From: Spartobacteria bacterium
Lineage (GTDB): Bacteria; Verrucomicrobiota; Verrucomicrobiia; Chthoniobacterales; UBA10450
Reading direction: 5' to 3'
Length of the DNA stretch: 64,000 bases
Assembly: GCA_003167555.1 (NCBI GenBank)
Contig: PMSN01000014.1
Location: forward strand, 124,001 to 188,000
Below the pieces are notes generated by a model. It was not told the DNA's origin. It worked only from the letters and a program-made list of their open reading frames with translations, and searched no databases. Both the position numbers and the translations under genes were made by a program. Below are positions 43,317 to 51,216 of the stretch, in pieces (position 1 is the first letter of the stretch; each line of letters starts with the position of its first letter).

Positions 43317-43886
43317 ATGCCTTCCGTTCTCGCACCAGAAGACCAGTGGTTTGTCGTGCACGTGCTTTCCGGCCAGGAAAACAAAGTGCGCGATAACATC
43401 GAGAAGCGCGTCAAGACCGAGGAGATGAGCGACGTGATCTTTGAAGTACTCGTCCCAACCGAGCGCGTCTCGGAAATCAAGCGCGGCAAGAAGAGCGAGA
43501 CGACCCGGAAATTTTTCCCCGGTTATCTCATCGTGAACATGCACCTGCTCGACGAGAACAATCAGCTCGTCGGCCGTACCTGGTATTTTATCCGTGAAAC
43601 GACGGGCGTAATCGGTTTCGCGGGCACGAAAGACAAACCGATCCCGATGCGGAAATCGGAAGTGGACAATATGCTCGCGCAGATGCGCGAACGCGAAGAG
43701 AAGGTGAAACCGAAAGTCAGCTTCGAAGTCGGCGAGACCGTGAAAGTTGCTGACGGCCCCTTCCAAAACCAGAACGGCATCGTGGAAGAAATCGATCCGG
43801 ATCGCGGCAAACTGCGCGTTTCCGTCACCATCTTCGGCCGCGCCACGCCGGTCGAGTTGGAATACTGGCAGGTGGAACGGGGATGA
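43317..43886 (+). CDS. nusG: Transcription termination/antitermination factor NusG
   Basis: A 189-residue protein. The NGN domain has WFVVHVLSGQENKVRDNIEKR, KSETTRKFFPGYLIVNM and TWYFIRETTGVIGFAG; the KOW domain has FEVGETVKVADGPFQNQNGIVEEIDPDRGKLRVSVTIFGRATPVELEYWQV. It links RNA polymerase with Rho or the ribosome. Standard secE-nusG-rplK order; 1-nt gap to secE indicates coupling. Confidence 0.98.
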   Translation: MPSVLAPEDQWFVVHVLSGQENKVRDNIEKRVKTEEMSDVIFEVLVPTERVSEIKRGKKSETTRKFFPGYLIVNMHLLDENNQLVGRTWYFIRETTGVIGFAGTKDKPIPMRKSEVDNMLAQMREREEKVKPKVSFEVGETVKVADGPFQNQNGIVEEIDPDRGKLRVSVTIFGRATPVELEYWQVERG

Positions 43887-43889
43887 GTC

Positions 43890-43984
43890 ATTGCAGATTG
43901 CAGATTTCAGAATGCAGATTGAATTGACTGAGTCCGCGATTTGCTGCGTTGAAAATCTGAAATCGAAAATCTGAAATCTTAAAT
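43890..43984. repeat. AT-rich inverted/tandem repeat GATTTCAGAA...ATCTGAAATC (copy 2)
   Basis: Related to 42780-42877. GCAGATTGCAGATTTCAGAATGCAGATT repeats the GCAGATT unit on the left; AAAATCTGAAATC occurs twice on the right. It separates nusG from rplK inside what is normally a tight operon. Confidence 0.7.
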
Positions 43985-43989
43985 TAATC

Positions 43990-44415
43990 ATGGCGAAAGA
44001 AATCGTAGCTCACATCAAATTGCAGATCCCGGCCGGCCAGGCGAACCCGGCGCCGCCCGTCGGCACGGCCCTCGGACCACGCGGCGTCAACATCATGGCG
44101 TTCTGCAAAGAATTTAACGCCGCCACTCAAAAGCAGGCGGGCGACATTCTCCCGGTCGTGATTACCGTTTTTAAGGACAAGTCCTTCACGTTCATCACCA
44201 AGAGCCCGCCGGCCGCGATTCTCTTGAAGAAGGCGGCAAACATCGCCGCCGGTTCGAAAGAGCCCAACAAGACCAAGGTCGGCAAAGTGACGCGGAAACA
44301 GGTCATGGAAATCGTGAAGACGAAAGGCAAGGACCTGAACTCCCGCAGCGACGAGGCCGGCTTCCGCATCATCGCCGGCACCGCCCGCCAGATGGGCCTC
44401 GAGATCGTCGATTAG
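43990..44415 (+). CDS. rplK: Ribosomal protein L11
   Basis: A 141-residue protein. It carries [51 protein letters not shown] and the C-terminal RNA-binding domain ending ...[17 protein letters not shown]11 binds the GTPase centre of 23S rRNA. The last 42 bases are duplicated exactly at 45440-45481. rplA, which usually follows directly, is absent from the window. Confidence 0.98.
   Translation: MAKEIVAHIKLQIPAGQANPAPPVGTALGPRGVNIMAFCKEFNAATQKQAGDILPVVITVFKDKSFTFITKSPPAAILLKKAANIAAGSKEPNKTKVGKVTRKQVMEIVKTKGKDLNSRSDEAGFRIIAGTARQMGLEIVD
44374..44415 (+). repeat. 42-bp direct repeat, left copy: 3' end of rplK (att-like)
   Basis: The sequence from GCCGGCACCGCCCGCCAG to the rplK stop TCGTCGATTAG recurs without a mismatch at 45440-45481. 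This copy forms the functional end of rplK. The bases on both outer sides differ between copies, which defines the length as 42. Confidence 0.97.
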
Positions 44416-44435
44416 ACCGGCTCGAGTAGCGAAAA

Positions 44436-45008
44436 ATGTGGTACCCCCGATCGCTGTCGGAAACCGAAACATTTGCGAAGGTTTGTGCAATTGTTGTCGG
44501 TGGTCTGGCTGCTTATTGGAAGTTCTTTAAGGGCAAGACATTTCATCCAAGACTGGAACCGTCGGTTACAGCGAAGCAGCTAGTCGACGAAAGCGGGCGA
44601 ATTTACCTCGCCGTCGTTTGCAAAGCGAAGAATGTGGGGCTTTCGCGAATCAATATCAATCATCGCGCATCCTCATTGCGACTCGTTTGCCCTGAGGCAT
44701 CGTTGACGGCCGACATCGCGGAGATCCGCTGGGCGTCCAAGGCATTGCTTGCCGTTGATGTATTTCAATCTCACAAGTGGATCGAGGGAGCAGAAAGTAT
44801 CGACGATGAACATCTATTCGTCTTGCCTGATCATCTTTCATTGGCTTATAAAGTTGAGCTACGTGTGACACGCCAAAAACGCTTTCGCTGGATCCCTAGG
44901 GCGAATTCGTGGGCTCAGCACACGATCGTGGAAGGCATTGCACGAACACCAAAGCTTCAACCCAAAACAGAAGGAAACAGCGATGGACAAATACAAAAAG
45001 CAGTTTGA
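44436..45008 (+). CDS. Membrane-anchored hypothetical protein (FFKGKTFHPRLEPSV type)
   Basis: A 190-residue protein. One N-terminal membrane helix (FAKVCAIVVGGLAAYWKFF) is followed by KGKTFHPRLEPSVTA and a soluble, beta-rich domain with LAVVCKAKNVGLSRININHRAS, VFQSHKWIEGAESIDDEHLFVLP and YKVELRV. I recall similar anchored proteins of unknown function in scattered bacteria but cannot name a family. Composition is AT-richer than rplK. It is the first gene within the repeat-bounded segment. The start ATG follows GCGAAAA, with no good Shine-Dalgarno. The 3' end overlaps the next small gene by 26 bp. Confidence 0.7.
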   Translation: MWYPRSLSETETFAKVCAIVVGGLAAYWKFFKGKTFHPRLEPSVTAKQLVDESGRIYLAVVCKAKNVGLSRININHRASSLRLVCPEASLTADIAEIRWASKALLAVDVFQSHKWIEGAESIDDEHLFVLPDHLSLAYKVELRVTRQKRFRWIPRANSWAQHTIVEGIARTPKLQPKTEGNSDGQIQKAV

Positions 45009-45165
45009 CATCGAAAAGGGCAAAAAAAACCCTGTTGTGTTGCCCGGCCGTGGATGGGGCGGGGAAACACAGAAAACGCAGGAGCCGATTAATCGTGAAA
45101 GGGAACGAGAGATCGAGCGTGAAAAAAAGCAATCACAACGCGACAAGACGATTCGTTTCGACTGA
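44983..45165 (+). CDS. Small charged hypothetical protein (60 aa)
   Basis: A 60-residue protein starting MDKYKKQFDIEKGKKNPVVL, with a central PGRGWGGETQ and a highly charged C-terminus (NREREREIEREKKQSQRDKTIRFD) predicted to be helical or disordered. AAGGA lies 7 nt before the ATG. It overlaps the upstream gene by 26 bp, implying coupled translation. No family recognised. It ends with RFD, while the next small protein has KRFELS, but the similarity is slight. Confidence 0.6.
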   Translation: MDKYKKQFDIEKGKKNPVVLPGRGWGGETQKTQEPINREREREIEREKKQSQRDKTIRFD

Positions 45166-45182
45166 GAGCAACATTGGATACT

Positions 45183-45350
45183 ATGAGTGACGTGGGCAAA
45201 CAAAAGCAGGGTGAGAATAAGACGAAGCGGTTCGAACTCAGTGCGCAGACGTGGATCAGCGACGACGACGCGCAGCGGATTGAGAATGAAAAGGAATCCC
45301 AAGTCGCCGACACGGACGCTGACAAAACTGAAGAGTCCGATTCCGAATAG
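45183..45350 (+). CDS. Small acidic hypothetical protein (55 aa)
   Basis: A 55-residue protein: MSDVGKQKQGENKTKRFELS, then AQTWISDDDAQRIENEKES and an acidic tail DTDADKTEESDSE. It is co-directional, 17 nt after the previous small gene. There is no membrane segment or signal. The acidic tail and basic/acidic partner upstream could form a pair, but this is speculation. Support comes from its position and frame, not from a known family. Confidence 0.5.
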   Translation: MSDVGKQKQGENKTKRFELSAQTWISDDDAQRIENEKESQVADTDADKTEESDSE

Positions 45351-45439
45351 GTTCGCGGCAAACCCGCTATTGGCAAAAGCGGAATAGACGGGATTGCTAT
45401 GCTCGCCACCCTGGGGGCGATGTGCTAGTTCGCCATTTA

Positions 45440-45481
45440 GCCGGCACCGCCCGCCAGATGGGCCTCGAGATCGTCGATTAG
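45440..45481 (+). repeat. 42-bp direct repeat, right copy (orphan rplK 3' end, att-like)
   Basis: An exact copy of the rplK terminus including the TAG stop, here without any preceding L11 coding sequence (upstream reads TTCGCCATTTA). It is followed by TTCAACCGCGGATCACGC, not by rplA. Confidence 0.95.
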
Positions 45482-45513
45482 TTCAACCGCGGATCACGCG
45501 GATTCCCCGGATT

Positions 45514-45561
45514 GGGGAGCACAGGCTGCCAGCCTGTTGGTTTCGGCTGCTAGCCGAAACG
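45514..45561. repeat. Short GGGGAGC-ACAGGCTGCC type repeat (abbreviated copy 3)
   Basis: GGGGAGCACAGGCTGCCAGC is the left arm seen at 33607 and 37427, here followed by two separate hairpins: ACAGGCTGCCAGCCTGT and GTTTCGGCTGCTAGCCGAAAC. The distal arm GCTCCCC is missing. It lies between the orphan 42-bp repeat and the DUF885 gene end. Confidence 0.7.
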
Positions 45562-45584
45562 AACTTTTGTCAGGAACAGCTGCA

Positions 45585-47267
45585 TCATTGATCCGGCGAA
45601 CCTAGATATTCCCACCGCTGCAACGCGATCGGGACGTTGCCGTTTTTCCAGACGAAATCGTGGAAGGCGCGGAGATTGAATTTTTCGCCCTGCCGCATGC
45701 GCGCTTCGGCCAGAAATTTCGTGATCTGGAGTTTGCCGATCTGGTACGTGATGGCCTGGCCCGGGCCGGTGGAGAACGCGATCGCTTCCTGGCGCGCGGT
45801 GCCTGGATCCATTGGCACTTTTTGTTCCAGATATTTCGCGGCTTGCTCAAGCGTGAATTCGCCCAGCGCGAGTTTCACGTCCACTTCCACGCGGAGCGCG
45901 CGCAGCCGCATGAAATTGTAAATGATCTCCCGCGCGTGCGGGCTGTCGTCGAACAACCCGGCCTGCAACATCATCTCTTCGGCGTAAAAGCCGATGCCTT
46001 CGTTCGCGCCCGAATCGTAGTAATGGCGGCGGATCGGGTCTTCGTGTCTCCAGGAAAGACAAAGCTGGAAGTAATGTCCGGGAATTCCTTCGTGAACAAT
46101 GATCGGCCGCGGATCTTGTGCGGTCGCACGCCAGAAGTAGCCGAGAGTCGGTGACGGCGGATCGAGATAACGGAGGCAGTTTTCTTTCAGGCGCGAGGCC
46201 GCCGTGAAGTCATCCGTTTCGCTGAACCCTTCGAGCGCGTGCAAATATTCCGGCATCGCTCGCAGCGTGTAATGCTGAACCCAATCGGGAACCGTCAGGA
46301 TGCCGTGCTTGTCCAAAAACTCGCGGATCGACAATTCCTTTGCCGCCGTGTCCTTGATCCAACTCTCCGTGTTCTCGGCCAACTTGAGCGGTGGCACATC
46401 GCGATTGCGTTCTTTCTCGTAACTCTCGAATGCGACCGCGCGATTCCACTCCTGACGTCCCATCGCGAGAAGTTCCTCCGGCGAGTAGGGAAGCAGCGCC
46501 ACGTTCTTGAGAAAAAAAACGTAAGCGTCGCGACCGAGCGCCGTTTCGTTTGGAAGCGATGGCAATTGTTCCTGAAGCCGCGCGCGAAAATGCTCGAGCG
46601 CGTCCGCTGCGCGATCGGCTGCCCCGTTTAACTCCTGTTCTTTGAGCGTGGTCGCTCCCCGCAGCGCCGCCGCCATCTTGTGCAAACGTTCGCGCACGCC
46701 GTCGAGCGCCTGGATCGCGACAGACGCAAACGGCGCCGGCGGTTTTTCGAGATTCGCTTCGCCCTGCTGCAAGATCGCTGGGATGTTTTCGATGCGCGTG
46801 AGAATCTCGCGACTGCGCGCTTCGTCGTACGGCGCGGGAATAGTCAGCGCTTCGACCAATGGCGTCAGCGTCTGCTCGATGTAGAAAAGCGGATCGCGTT
46901 TCCAGCGCTGGTTGACATCGAGTTCCCAGCGCACCCGCGCCAGCGCCGAGCCGATCAAGCGATAATCGACCTGCTTCGGAATCGGCCATCCGCTCGCATC
47001 GATCTTTTTCCAGCGCGCTTCAAACTCCACGAGTTCTTTCCGGTGTCTGTCGATCGCCGCGCGAGACCAATCGCGCGTTCCGCCCGGCCGCTCGATCCGA
47101 TTTACATCATCACCCGTGAACGGCGCATACTTCGCGCGCGAATCCCAAAAATCGCCGGCCAACTTTTCGAGCGACTCGGTTGTGGCATTCTCCGGTTTCG
47201 TTTGGGCAACCGCACGGCTGAGCGGCACGAGCAAGAGGAAAATCAGCGCAATCGCTCGCACCTTCAT
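45585..47267 (-). CDS. Exported DUF885 metal-dependent hydrolase
   Basis: A 560-residue protein with signal peptide MKVRAIALIFLLLVPLSRAVAQ. The DUF885 domain shows a putative zinc site HEGIPGHYFQ, GANEGIGFYAEEMM with the likely Glu ligand, and a C-terminal TYQIGKLQITKFLAEARMRQGEKFNLRAFHDFVWKNG. It lacks the Pro-rich linker of the paralogue at 28961-30946 and resembles it only at the motif level. Periplasmic peptidase-like activity is expected, substrate unknown. It is on the strand opposite to the rplK block and to the sigma/kinase series, and is divergent from the latter. Confidence 0.87.
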   Translation of the reverse strand: MKVRAIALIFLLLVPLSRAVAQTKPENATTESLEKLAGDFWDSRAKYAPFTGDDVNRIERPGGTRDWSRAAIDRHRKELVEFEARWKKIDASGWPIPKQVDYRLIGSALARVRWELDVNQRWKRDPLFYIEQTLTPLVEALTIPAPYDEARSREILTRIENIPAILQQGEANLEKPPAPFASVAIQALDGVRERLHKMAAALRGATTLKEQELNGAADRAADALEHFRARLQEQLPSLPNETALGRDAYVFFLKNVALLPYSPEELLAMGRQEWNRAVAFESYEKERNRDVPPLKLAENTESWIKDTAAKELSIREFLDKHGILTVPDWVQHYTLRAMPEYLHALEGFSETDDFTAASRLKENCLRYLDPPSPTLGYFWRATAQDPRPIIVHEGIPGHYFQLCLSWRHEDPIRRHYYDSGANEGIGFYAEEMMLQAGLFDDSPHAREIIYNFMRLRALRVEVDVKLALGEFTLEQAAKYLEQKVPMDPGTARQEAIAFSTGPGQAITYQIGKLQITKFLAEARMRQGEKFNLRAFHDFVWKNGNVPIALQRWEYLGSPDQ

Positions 47268-47320
47268 CCTTCAAGTGTTGTGAAGTGAGCGAATTCCGAA
47301 AAGCAAAATCGAATCTTGCT

Positions 47321-47347
47321 GGTGGATCGCGCGCTCCGTCGCGCGAT
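47321..47347. repeat. Half copy of the GGTGGATCGCGCGCTCC repeat
   Basis: GGTGGATCGCGCGCTCCGTC continues GCGCGAT; it matches the left arm of 41163-41252 and contains its own ATCGCGCG/CGCGCGAT dyad. The distal arm is absent; a stranded coding fragment follows directly. Confidence 0.6.
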
Positions 47348-47443
47348 GGTCACGATCCGAACGCGAACGGCTTGATTCGTGTGGTCGCGGTGCAGCCGGA
47401 TGGGAAGATTCTCATCGGCGGCGATTTTACCACCCTCACGCCC
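47345..47443 (+). pseudogene. Stranded delta-60 repeat fragment
   Basis: The frame reads HDPNANGLIRVVAVQPDGKI then LIGGDFTTLTP, a textbook single delta-60 unit (FxPxANGxVxxLAVQPDGKILxGGxFT), of which real proteins have many. Here one unit stands alone with no start or signal peptide of its own; the frame ends at 47488. I read it as a leftover of a delta-60 surface protein gene, joined to a half repeat. Confidence 0.7.
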
Positions 47444-47494
47444 CGGTACGCTTCCAAGCTTGATTTAGGGGTTGGTTTTGCGCTGTAATGAGGC

Positions 47495-48229
47495 GTGTCC
47501 GGAAACAACTGCGCGGGTTTAGAAAACGCCTTTGTCACTACGCACTGGAGCGTAGTGTTGGCGGCACAAGAGCGATCTCCGGCAGCGGAAGCAGCCTTGG
47601 AAAAACTTTGCCGCACCTATTGGTGGCCGCTTTATGGATTTGTGAGGCGGCAAGGTAATAGTCCCGAGGAAGCGCAGGATCTGACGCAAGGTTTTTTCGC
47701 AATGCTGCTGGAGCGAAGAGATTTCGAGAGTGTCCGGCGCGAGAAAGGACGCTTGCGTTCCTATCTGCTTGTGTCGCTCAAGAATTTTCTGGCGAAAGCG
47801 CATCGCCGGGAGATGGCCGTGAAGCGAGGAGAAGGTCAATCGCTTGTTCCCCTCGACGAGCTGCTGGCGCGGGAGAGCGCCGACCTGGAGCCGGCGGACA
47901 CTCTGAGTGCCGACAAAATTTATGAGCGCCGCTGGGCTTTGACGTTGCTTGAACAAGTGCTGGCGCGTCTCGAGGACGACTATCGAGTTGCCGGTAACGT
48001 GCCTCTGTTCGAACAGCTCAAGGAATTGCTCGCCGATGAACCGGGCCGTCCGTCGCAGGCGGACATTGCCACTGGATTAGGAATGACGGAGAACGCGGTG
48101 AAGCAGGCGTTTCACCGCTTGCGCCAGCGTTACCGGGAGTTGTTGCATGAAGAAATTGCCCACACCGTCGCGGCGCCGGGCGATGTCGAGGACGAGCTGC
48201 GTCATTTCATTTCTGTGTTGCAAACGTAA
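47495..48229 (+). CDS. ECF-type RNA polymerase sigma factor, kinase-linked
   Basis: A 244-residue sigma factor. TTHWSVVLAAQERSPAAEAALEKLCRTYWWPLYGFVRRQGNSPEEAQDLTQGFFAMLLER is the region-2 signature of a large verrucomicrobial/planctomycete ECF group; AKAHRREMAVKRGEG follows. Region 4 is atypical: EDDYRVAGNVPLFEQLKELLADEPGRPSQADIATGLGMTENAVKQAFHRLRQRYRELL. A GTG start is used. The stop is 3 nt before the kinase gene, so the pair is translationally coupled. This parallels the sigma/kinase pair at 14497-17674 but the two sigma factors belong to visibly different subgroups. Confidence 0.92.
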   Translation: MSGNNCAGLENAFVTTHWSVVLAAQERSPAAEAALEKLCRTYWWPLYGFVRRQGNSPEEAQDLTQGFFAMLLERRDFESVRREKGRLRSYLLVSLKNFLAKAHRREMAVKRGEGQSLVPLDELLARESADLEPADTLSADKIYERRWALTLLEQVLARLEDDYRVAGNVPLFEQLKELLADEPGRPSQADIATGLGMTENAVKQAFHRLRQRYRELLHEEIAHTVAAPGDVEDELRHFISVLQT

Positions 48230-48232
48230 CCC

Positions 48233-51091
48233 ATGAAAGAATTTGGGGCAGTACAAGTCGAGACGACAGATCGACAGAGAACCGAGATGATAAACGTGGC
48301 CAGAGTTTGCGCAAAGTGCGGAGCGGCGGTCTTCCCGGACGCGCCACGAGGTTTTTGCAGCGTTTGTTTGTTCAGGACCGGCTTGGGCGAGTTCGGGGAG
48401 GAAAATGACGCGGCGCGTGAACCAGCCGCCACGCCAATGCAGATGGATTTCGGCGACTATGAGTTGCTCGAGGAAATCGGCCGCGGCGGACAGGGCGTCG
48501 TCTATCGCGCGCGGCAGAAAAGTCTCAATCGCACAGTCGCACTAAAAGTGATTGGTCTTGGTCGTTGGGCGAGCACGCCCCATTTGAAACGATTTCGTTA
48601 CGAAGCGGAGGCGGCGGCGAGTCTGGAGCATCCGCAAATCGTTCCGATCTACGAAATCGGCGAGCGCGACGGTTCCTGTTATTTTAGTATGAAATTCGTC
48701 GAAGGCGGTCAGCTGGACGAGGTCGTTAGGCGCGAGCGGATGTTAACCCGGCACACCGCGGAATTGCTGGTAAAGATTGCGCGCACGGTTCAGTTCGCCC
48801 ATGAGCGGGGAATTCTTCATCGCGACATCAAGCCGGGCAACATTTTGTTAGATCGACAAGGCGAACCGCATTTGACCGATTTCGGTTTGGCGCGCCTGAT
48901 TGAACAGGAAAGCACGGTCACAAACTCATTCGATGTCATGGGCACTCCGAGCTACATGGCGCCGGAGCAGGCCGCGGGTCACACGAAGGAGCTTACAGCT
49001 GCGGTCGATGTTTACGCGCTCGGCGCGGTCTTTTATCAGATGCTCACCGGCCAGCCGCCATTCGCAGGTGGCACGACCTACGAAACGATTCGATTAGTCA
49101 TCGAGACCGAGCCGCGGAATCCGCGGCTTTGGAATCCAAAAGTAGATGTCGATCTTGCGACGATCTGCCTGAAGTGCTTGGAGAAGGATCCGAAAAAGCG
49201 TTACGAAACGGCCGAAGCGCTCGCCCAGGATGTCGAGCGCTGGCTTCGTCATGAGCCCATTCGCGCCCGTCCCACCGGCATTTTCGCGCGCGGCCGTAAA
49301 TGGGTGCGGCGCAATCCAGCCGCCGCCATCTCAGCGGCCTCGCTGGCCGGTCTGGCGATTGCGGTGGGCGTCCTCATTTGGAGAAGCGACTTCATCCGCC
49401 CTTTGCCCTCCACTGGCATCGCCGTGTTGCCTTTCGAAAATCTGAGTGAAGACAAAGACAACGCCTACCTGGCCGATGGAATCCAGGGCGAGATTCTGAC
49501 GCGTTTATCGAAGATTGCTGACCTGAAAGTCATTTCGCGGACATCTACGCAAAATTACAAGAGCCGGCCGGAAAACCTGCGTGACATCGCTAGGCAACTT
49601 GGCGTCGCCCACATCCTGGAAGGAAGCGTGCAGAAGAGCGGCGAGGCCGTGCGCGTCAACGTGCAGCTGATCAAAGCGGCCAACGGTTCTCATCTTTGGG
49701 CCGACACCTATGACAGAAGACTAATTGACATCTTCACAGTCGAGACTGAGGTGGCCAGGGCCATCGCTGATCAGTTGCGGGCGAAGCTCACTGGTCAAGA
49801 AGAGCAAGTTATCGCGGACAAACCAACCGGCAACCCCGAGGCCCACGATGCCTACCTGCGCGGGCTGGCTTATAGTCTGAGACCTACATACGTACCGGCC
49901 AACGCCCTTGCTGCACAGAGATATCTCAGGGAAGCGGTGCGGTTGGACCCGAAGTTCGCCCTTAGCTGGGCGTTGCTGTCATACGTGGATGCGCGCGAAT
50001 ACATCACACGGAATCTGCAACCAACGCTTGCCCTCCGTGAGGAGACACGGCGGGCGGCTGAAACTGCGCTTACTCTTCAGCCGAACCTCGGCGAGGCGGT
50101 ACTCGCCAAAGGGTATTATCATTACGCCTGTCAAAAGGATTACAAGAGTGCCGAGCGTTACTATGAGCAAGCACGCCAGCTCCTGCCGAATAGCAGCCGG
50201 ATTCCTGAATTGCTGGCCTACGCCGCGCGGAGGAGAGGCCGGTGGGACCAGAGCGAGTCGTATTTCAACGAAGCCGAGCGGCTTGACCCGCGCAATGTTT
50301 ATCTGCTTACCCAGCACGCACAAACCCATATCTTACGCCGCCGTTTCCCTGAAGCGCTGCGAAAGCTTGAGCAGGTTCTCAACATTACACCGGACGATCC
50401 CGACACGCTTGCGATAATGGCGGGTATCGCACAAGCCGAGGGCGACCTGCCGCGGGCTTCGGCCCTCCTTGCTCCGATCCGCCTGGCGGTCGACGACCCC
50501 AGCGTTTTAAAGACACAAGTTTACCAGGCGATCCTGGAGCGCCACCCTGCACCGGTCATCGCTGCGTTAAAGGAAATATTGGTGAAGCCTGATTCCGCGT
50601 TGGGTTATTACAATGGTGAACGGCGCTTCTGGTTAGGCTGGGCGCAAGAAGTGGGCGGCGACCATGCCGGCGCCCAAGAAACGTGGCAACAGGCGCGCAG
50701 CGAACTGGAATCTTTCGTCGAGGAGCAGCCGGAAAATAATAGCCTGACTGAAGGTTTGGCCCTGACCAATATGTTTCTTGGGAACAAAGCCGCAGCGTTG
50801 TCTTGGGCCGAACGCGCGATCGCCGCGATCCCGATCGAGAAAGACGCGATGACTGGTCCTCGGGAGCTCGAGATTCTCGCCCGGGTAGCGGCGCAGGCCG
50901 GAGAGCCCGACCGCGCGATTGCCGCTTTACAGAAGCTGCTCTCGATCCCGTACAGTGGCGCCCTGGTTGAGAGCGTGCCGCTCACTCCTGCGCTGCTCCG
51001 CCTTGATCCAATGTTCGATCCGCTGCGGAATGACGCCAGATTCCAGAAACTCGTCGCGCCCAGCTCGCCGAAAGAAGCAGTAGATCGGTAG
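48233..51091 (+). CDS. Ser/Thr protein kinase with zinc ribbon, TolB-like and TPR regions
   Basis: A 952-residue membrane kinase. An N-terminal zinc ribbon (C26-x2-C29, C42-x2-C45) is followed by a Hanks kinase domain: IGRGGQGVVYRARQKSLNRTVALKVI, HRDIKPGNILLDRQG, LTDFGLARL, GTPSYMAPEQA and DVYALGAVFYQMLTGQPPF. A membrane helix (AAAISAASLAGLAIAVGVLIW, about 365-385) precedes a TolB/FlgO-like N-terminal fold (STGIAVLPFENLSEDKDNAYLADGIQGEILTRLSKIADLKVISRTS...GSVQKSGEAVRVNVQLI) and then TPRs to the end. The start could be 18 codons later (MINVARVCAKC). It lies 3 nt after the sigma gene and 125 nt before the beta-helix protein gene, suggesting one regulatory locus. Confidence 0.92.
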   Translation: MKEFGAVQVETTDRQRTEMINVARVCAKCGAAVFPDAPRGFCSVCLFRTGLGEFGEENDAAREPAATPMQMDFGDYELLEEIGRGGQGVVYRARQKSLNRTVALKVIGLGRWASTPHLKRFRYEAEAAASLEHPQIVPIYEIGERDGSCYFSMKFVEGGQLDEVVRRERMLTRHTAELLVKIARTVQFAHERGILHRDIKPGNILLDRQGEPHLTDFGLARLIEQESTVTNSFDVMGTPSYMAPEQAAGHTKELTAAVDVYALGAVFYQMLTGQPPFAGGTTYETIRLVIETEPRNPRLWNPKVDVDLATICLKCLEKDPKKRYETAEALAQDVERWLRHEPIRARPTGIFARGRKWVRRNPAAAISAASLAGLAIAVGVLIWRSDFIRPLPSTGIAVLPFENLSEDKDNAYLADGIQGEILTRLSKIADLKVISRTSTQNYKSRPENLRDIARQLGVAHILEGSVQKSGEAVRVNVQLIKAANGSHLWADTYDRRLIDIFTVETEVARAIADQLRAKLTGQEEQVIADKPTGNPEAHDAYLRGLAYSLRPTYVPANALAAQRYLREAVRLDPKFALSWALLSYVDAREYITRNLQPTLALREETRRAAETALTLQPNLGEAVLAKGYYHYACQKDYKSAERYYEQARQLLPNSSRIPELLAYAARRRGRWDQSESYFNEAERLDPRNVYLLTQHAQTHILRRRFPEALRKLEQVLNITPDDPDTLAIMAGIAQAEGDLPRASALLAPIRLAVDDPSVLKTQVYQAILERHPAPVIAALKEILVKPDSALGYYNGERRFWLGWAQEVGGDHAGAQETWQQARSELESFVEEQPENNSLTEGLALTNMFLGNKAAALSWAERAIAAIPIEKDAMTGPRELEILARVAAQAGEPDRAIAALQKLLSIPYSGALVESVPLTPALLRLDPMFDPLRNDARFQKLVAPSSPKEAVDR

Positions 51092-51216
51092 CAGCGACTC
51101 GCTCAATCCCTGTCCGCGGCCGAACCCTGGCGCGCCGTAGTGCCGCAGTTGCGACGGGACAGCGTAGCAAATTTTCCGCGTAACCTCACGGCATACTTGG
51201 GACAGTACACCTGTGA

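Larger units (their letters stand above)
44416..45481 (+). mobile_element. Putative 1.07-kb insertion at the 3' end of rplK
   Basis: The segment between the two 42-bp repeats carries three small co-directional genes, is AT-richer by eye than its surroundings, and interrupts the expected ribosomal/RNA polymerase gene order. A perfect repeat of a gene's 3' end, with the gene kept intact at one side, is the usual product of site-specific integration by tyrosine recombinases. No recombinase gene is present, so this would be a non-autonomous or degraded element. Simple local duplication is the alternative. Confidence 0.6.

Noticed and set aside
44859-45409. Minus-strand frames of 147 and 106 codons in the rplK-bounded segment, considered as alternative genes
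   Set aside because: They oppose three plus-strand frames, the middle of which has a good Shine-Dalgarno; their Ser/Phe/Val-rich composition mirrors the charged plus-strand proteins. Not fully excluded.
44416-45481. An integrase or transposase within the 42-bp-bounded segment
   Set aside because: None of the three products shows catalytic Tyr/Arg or DDE-type motifs, so the element is called non-autonomous only.
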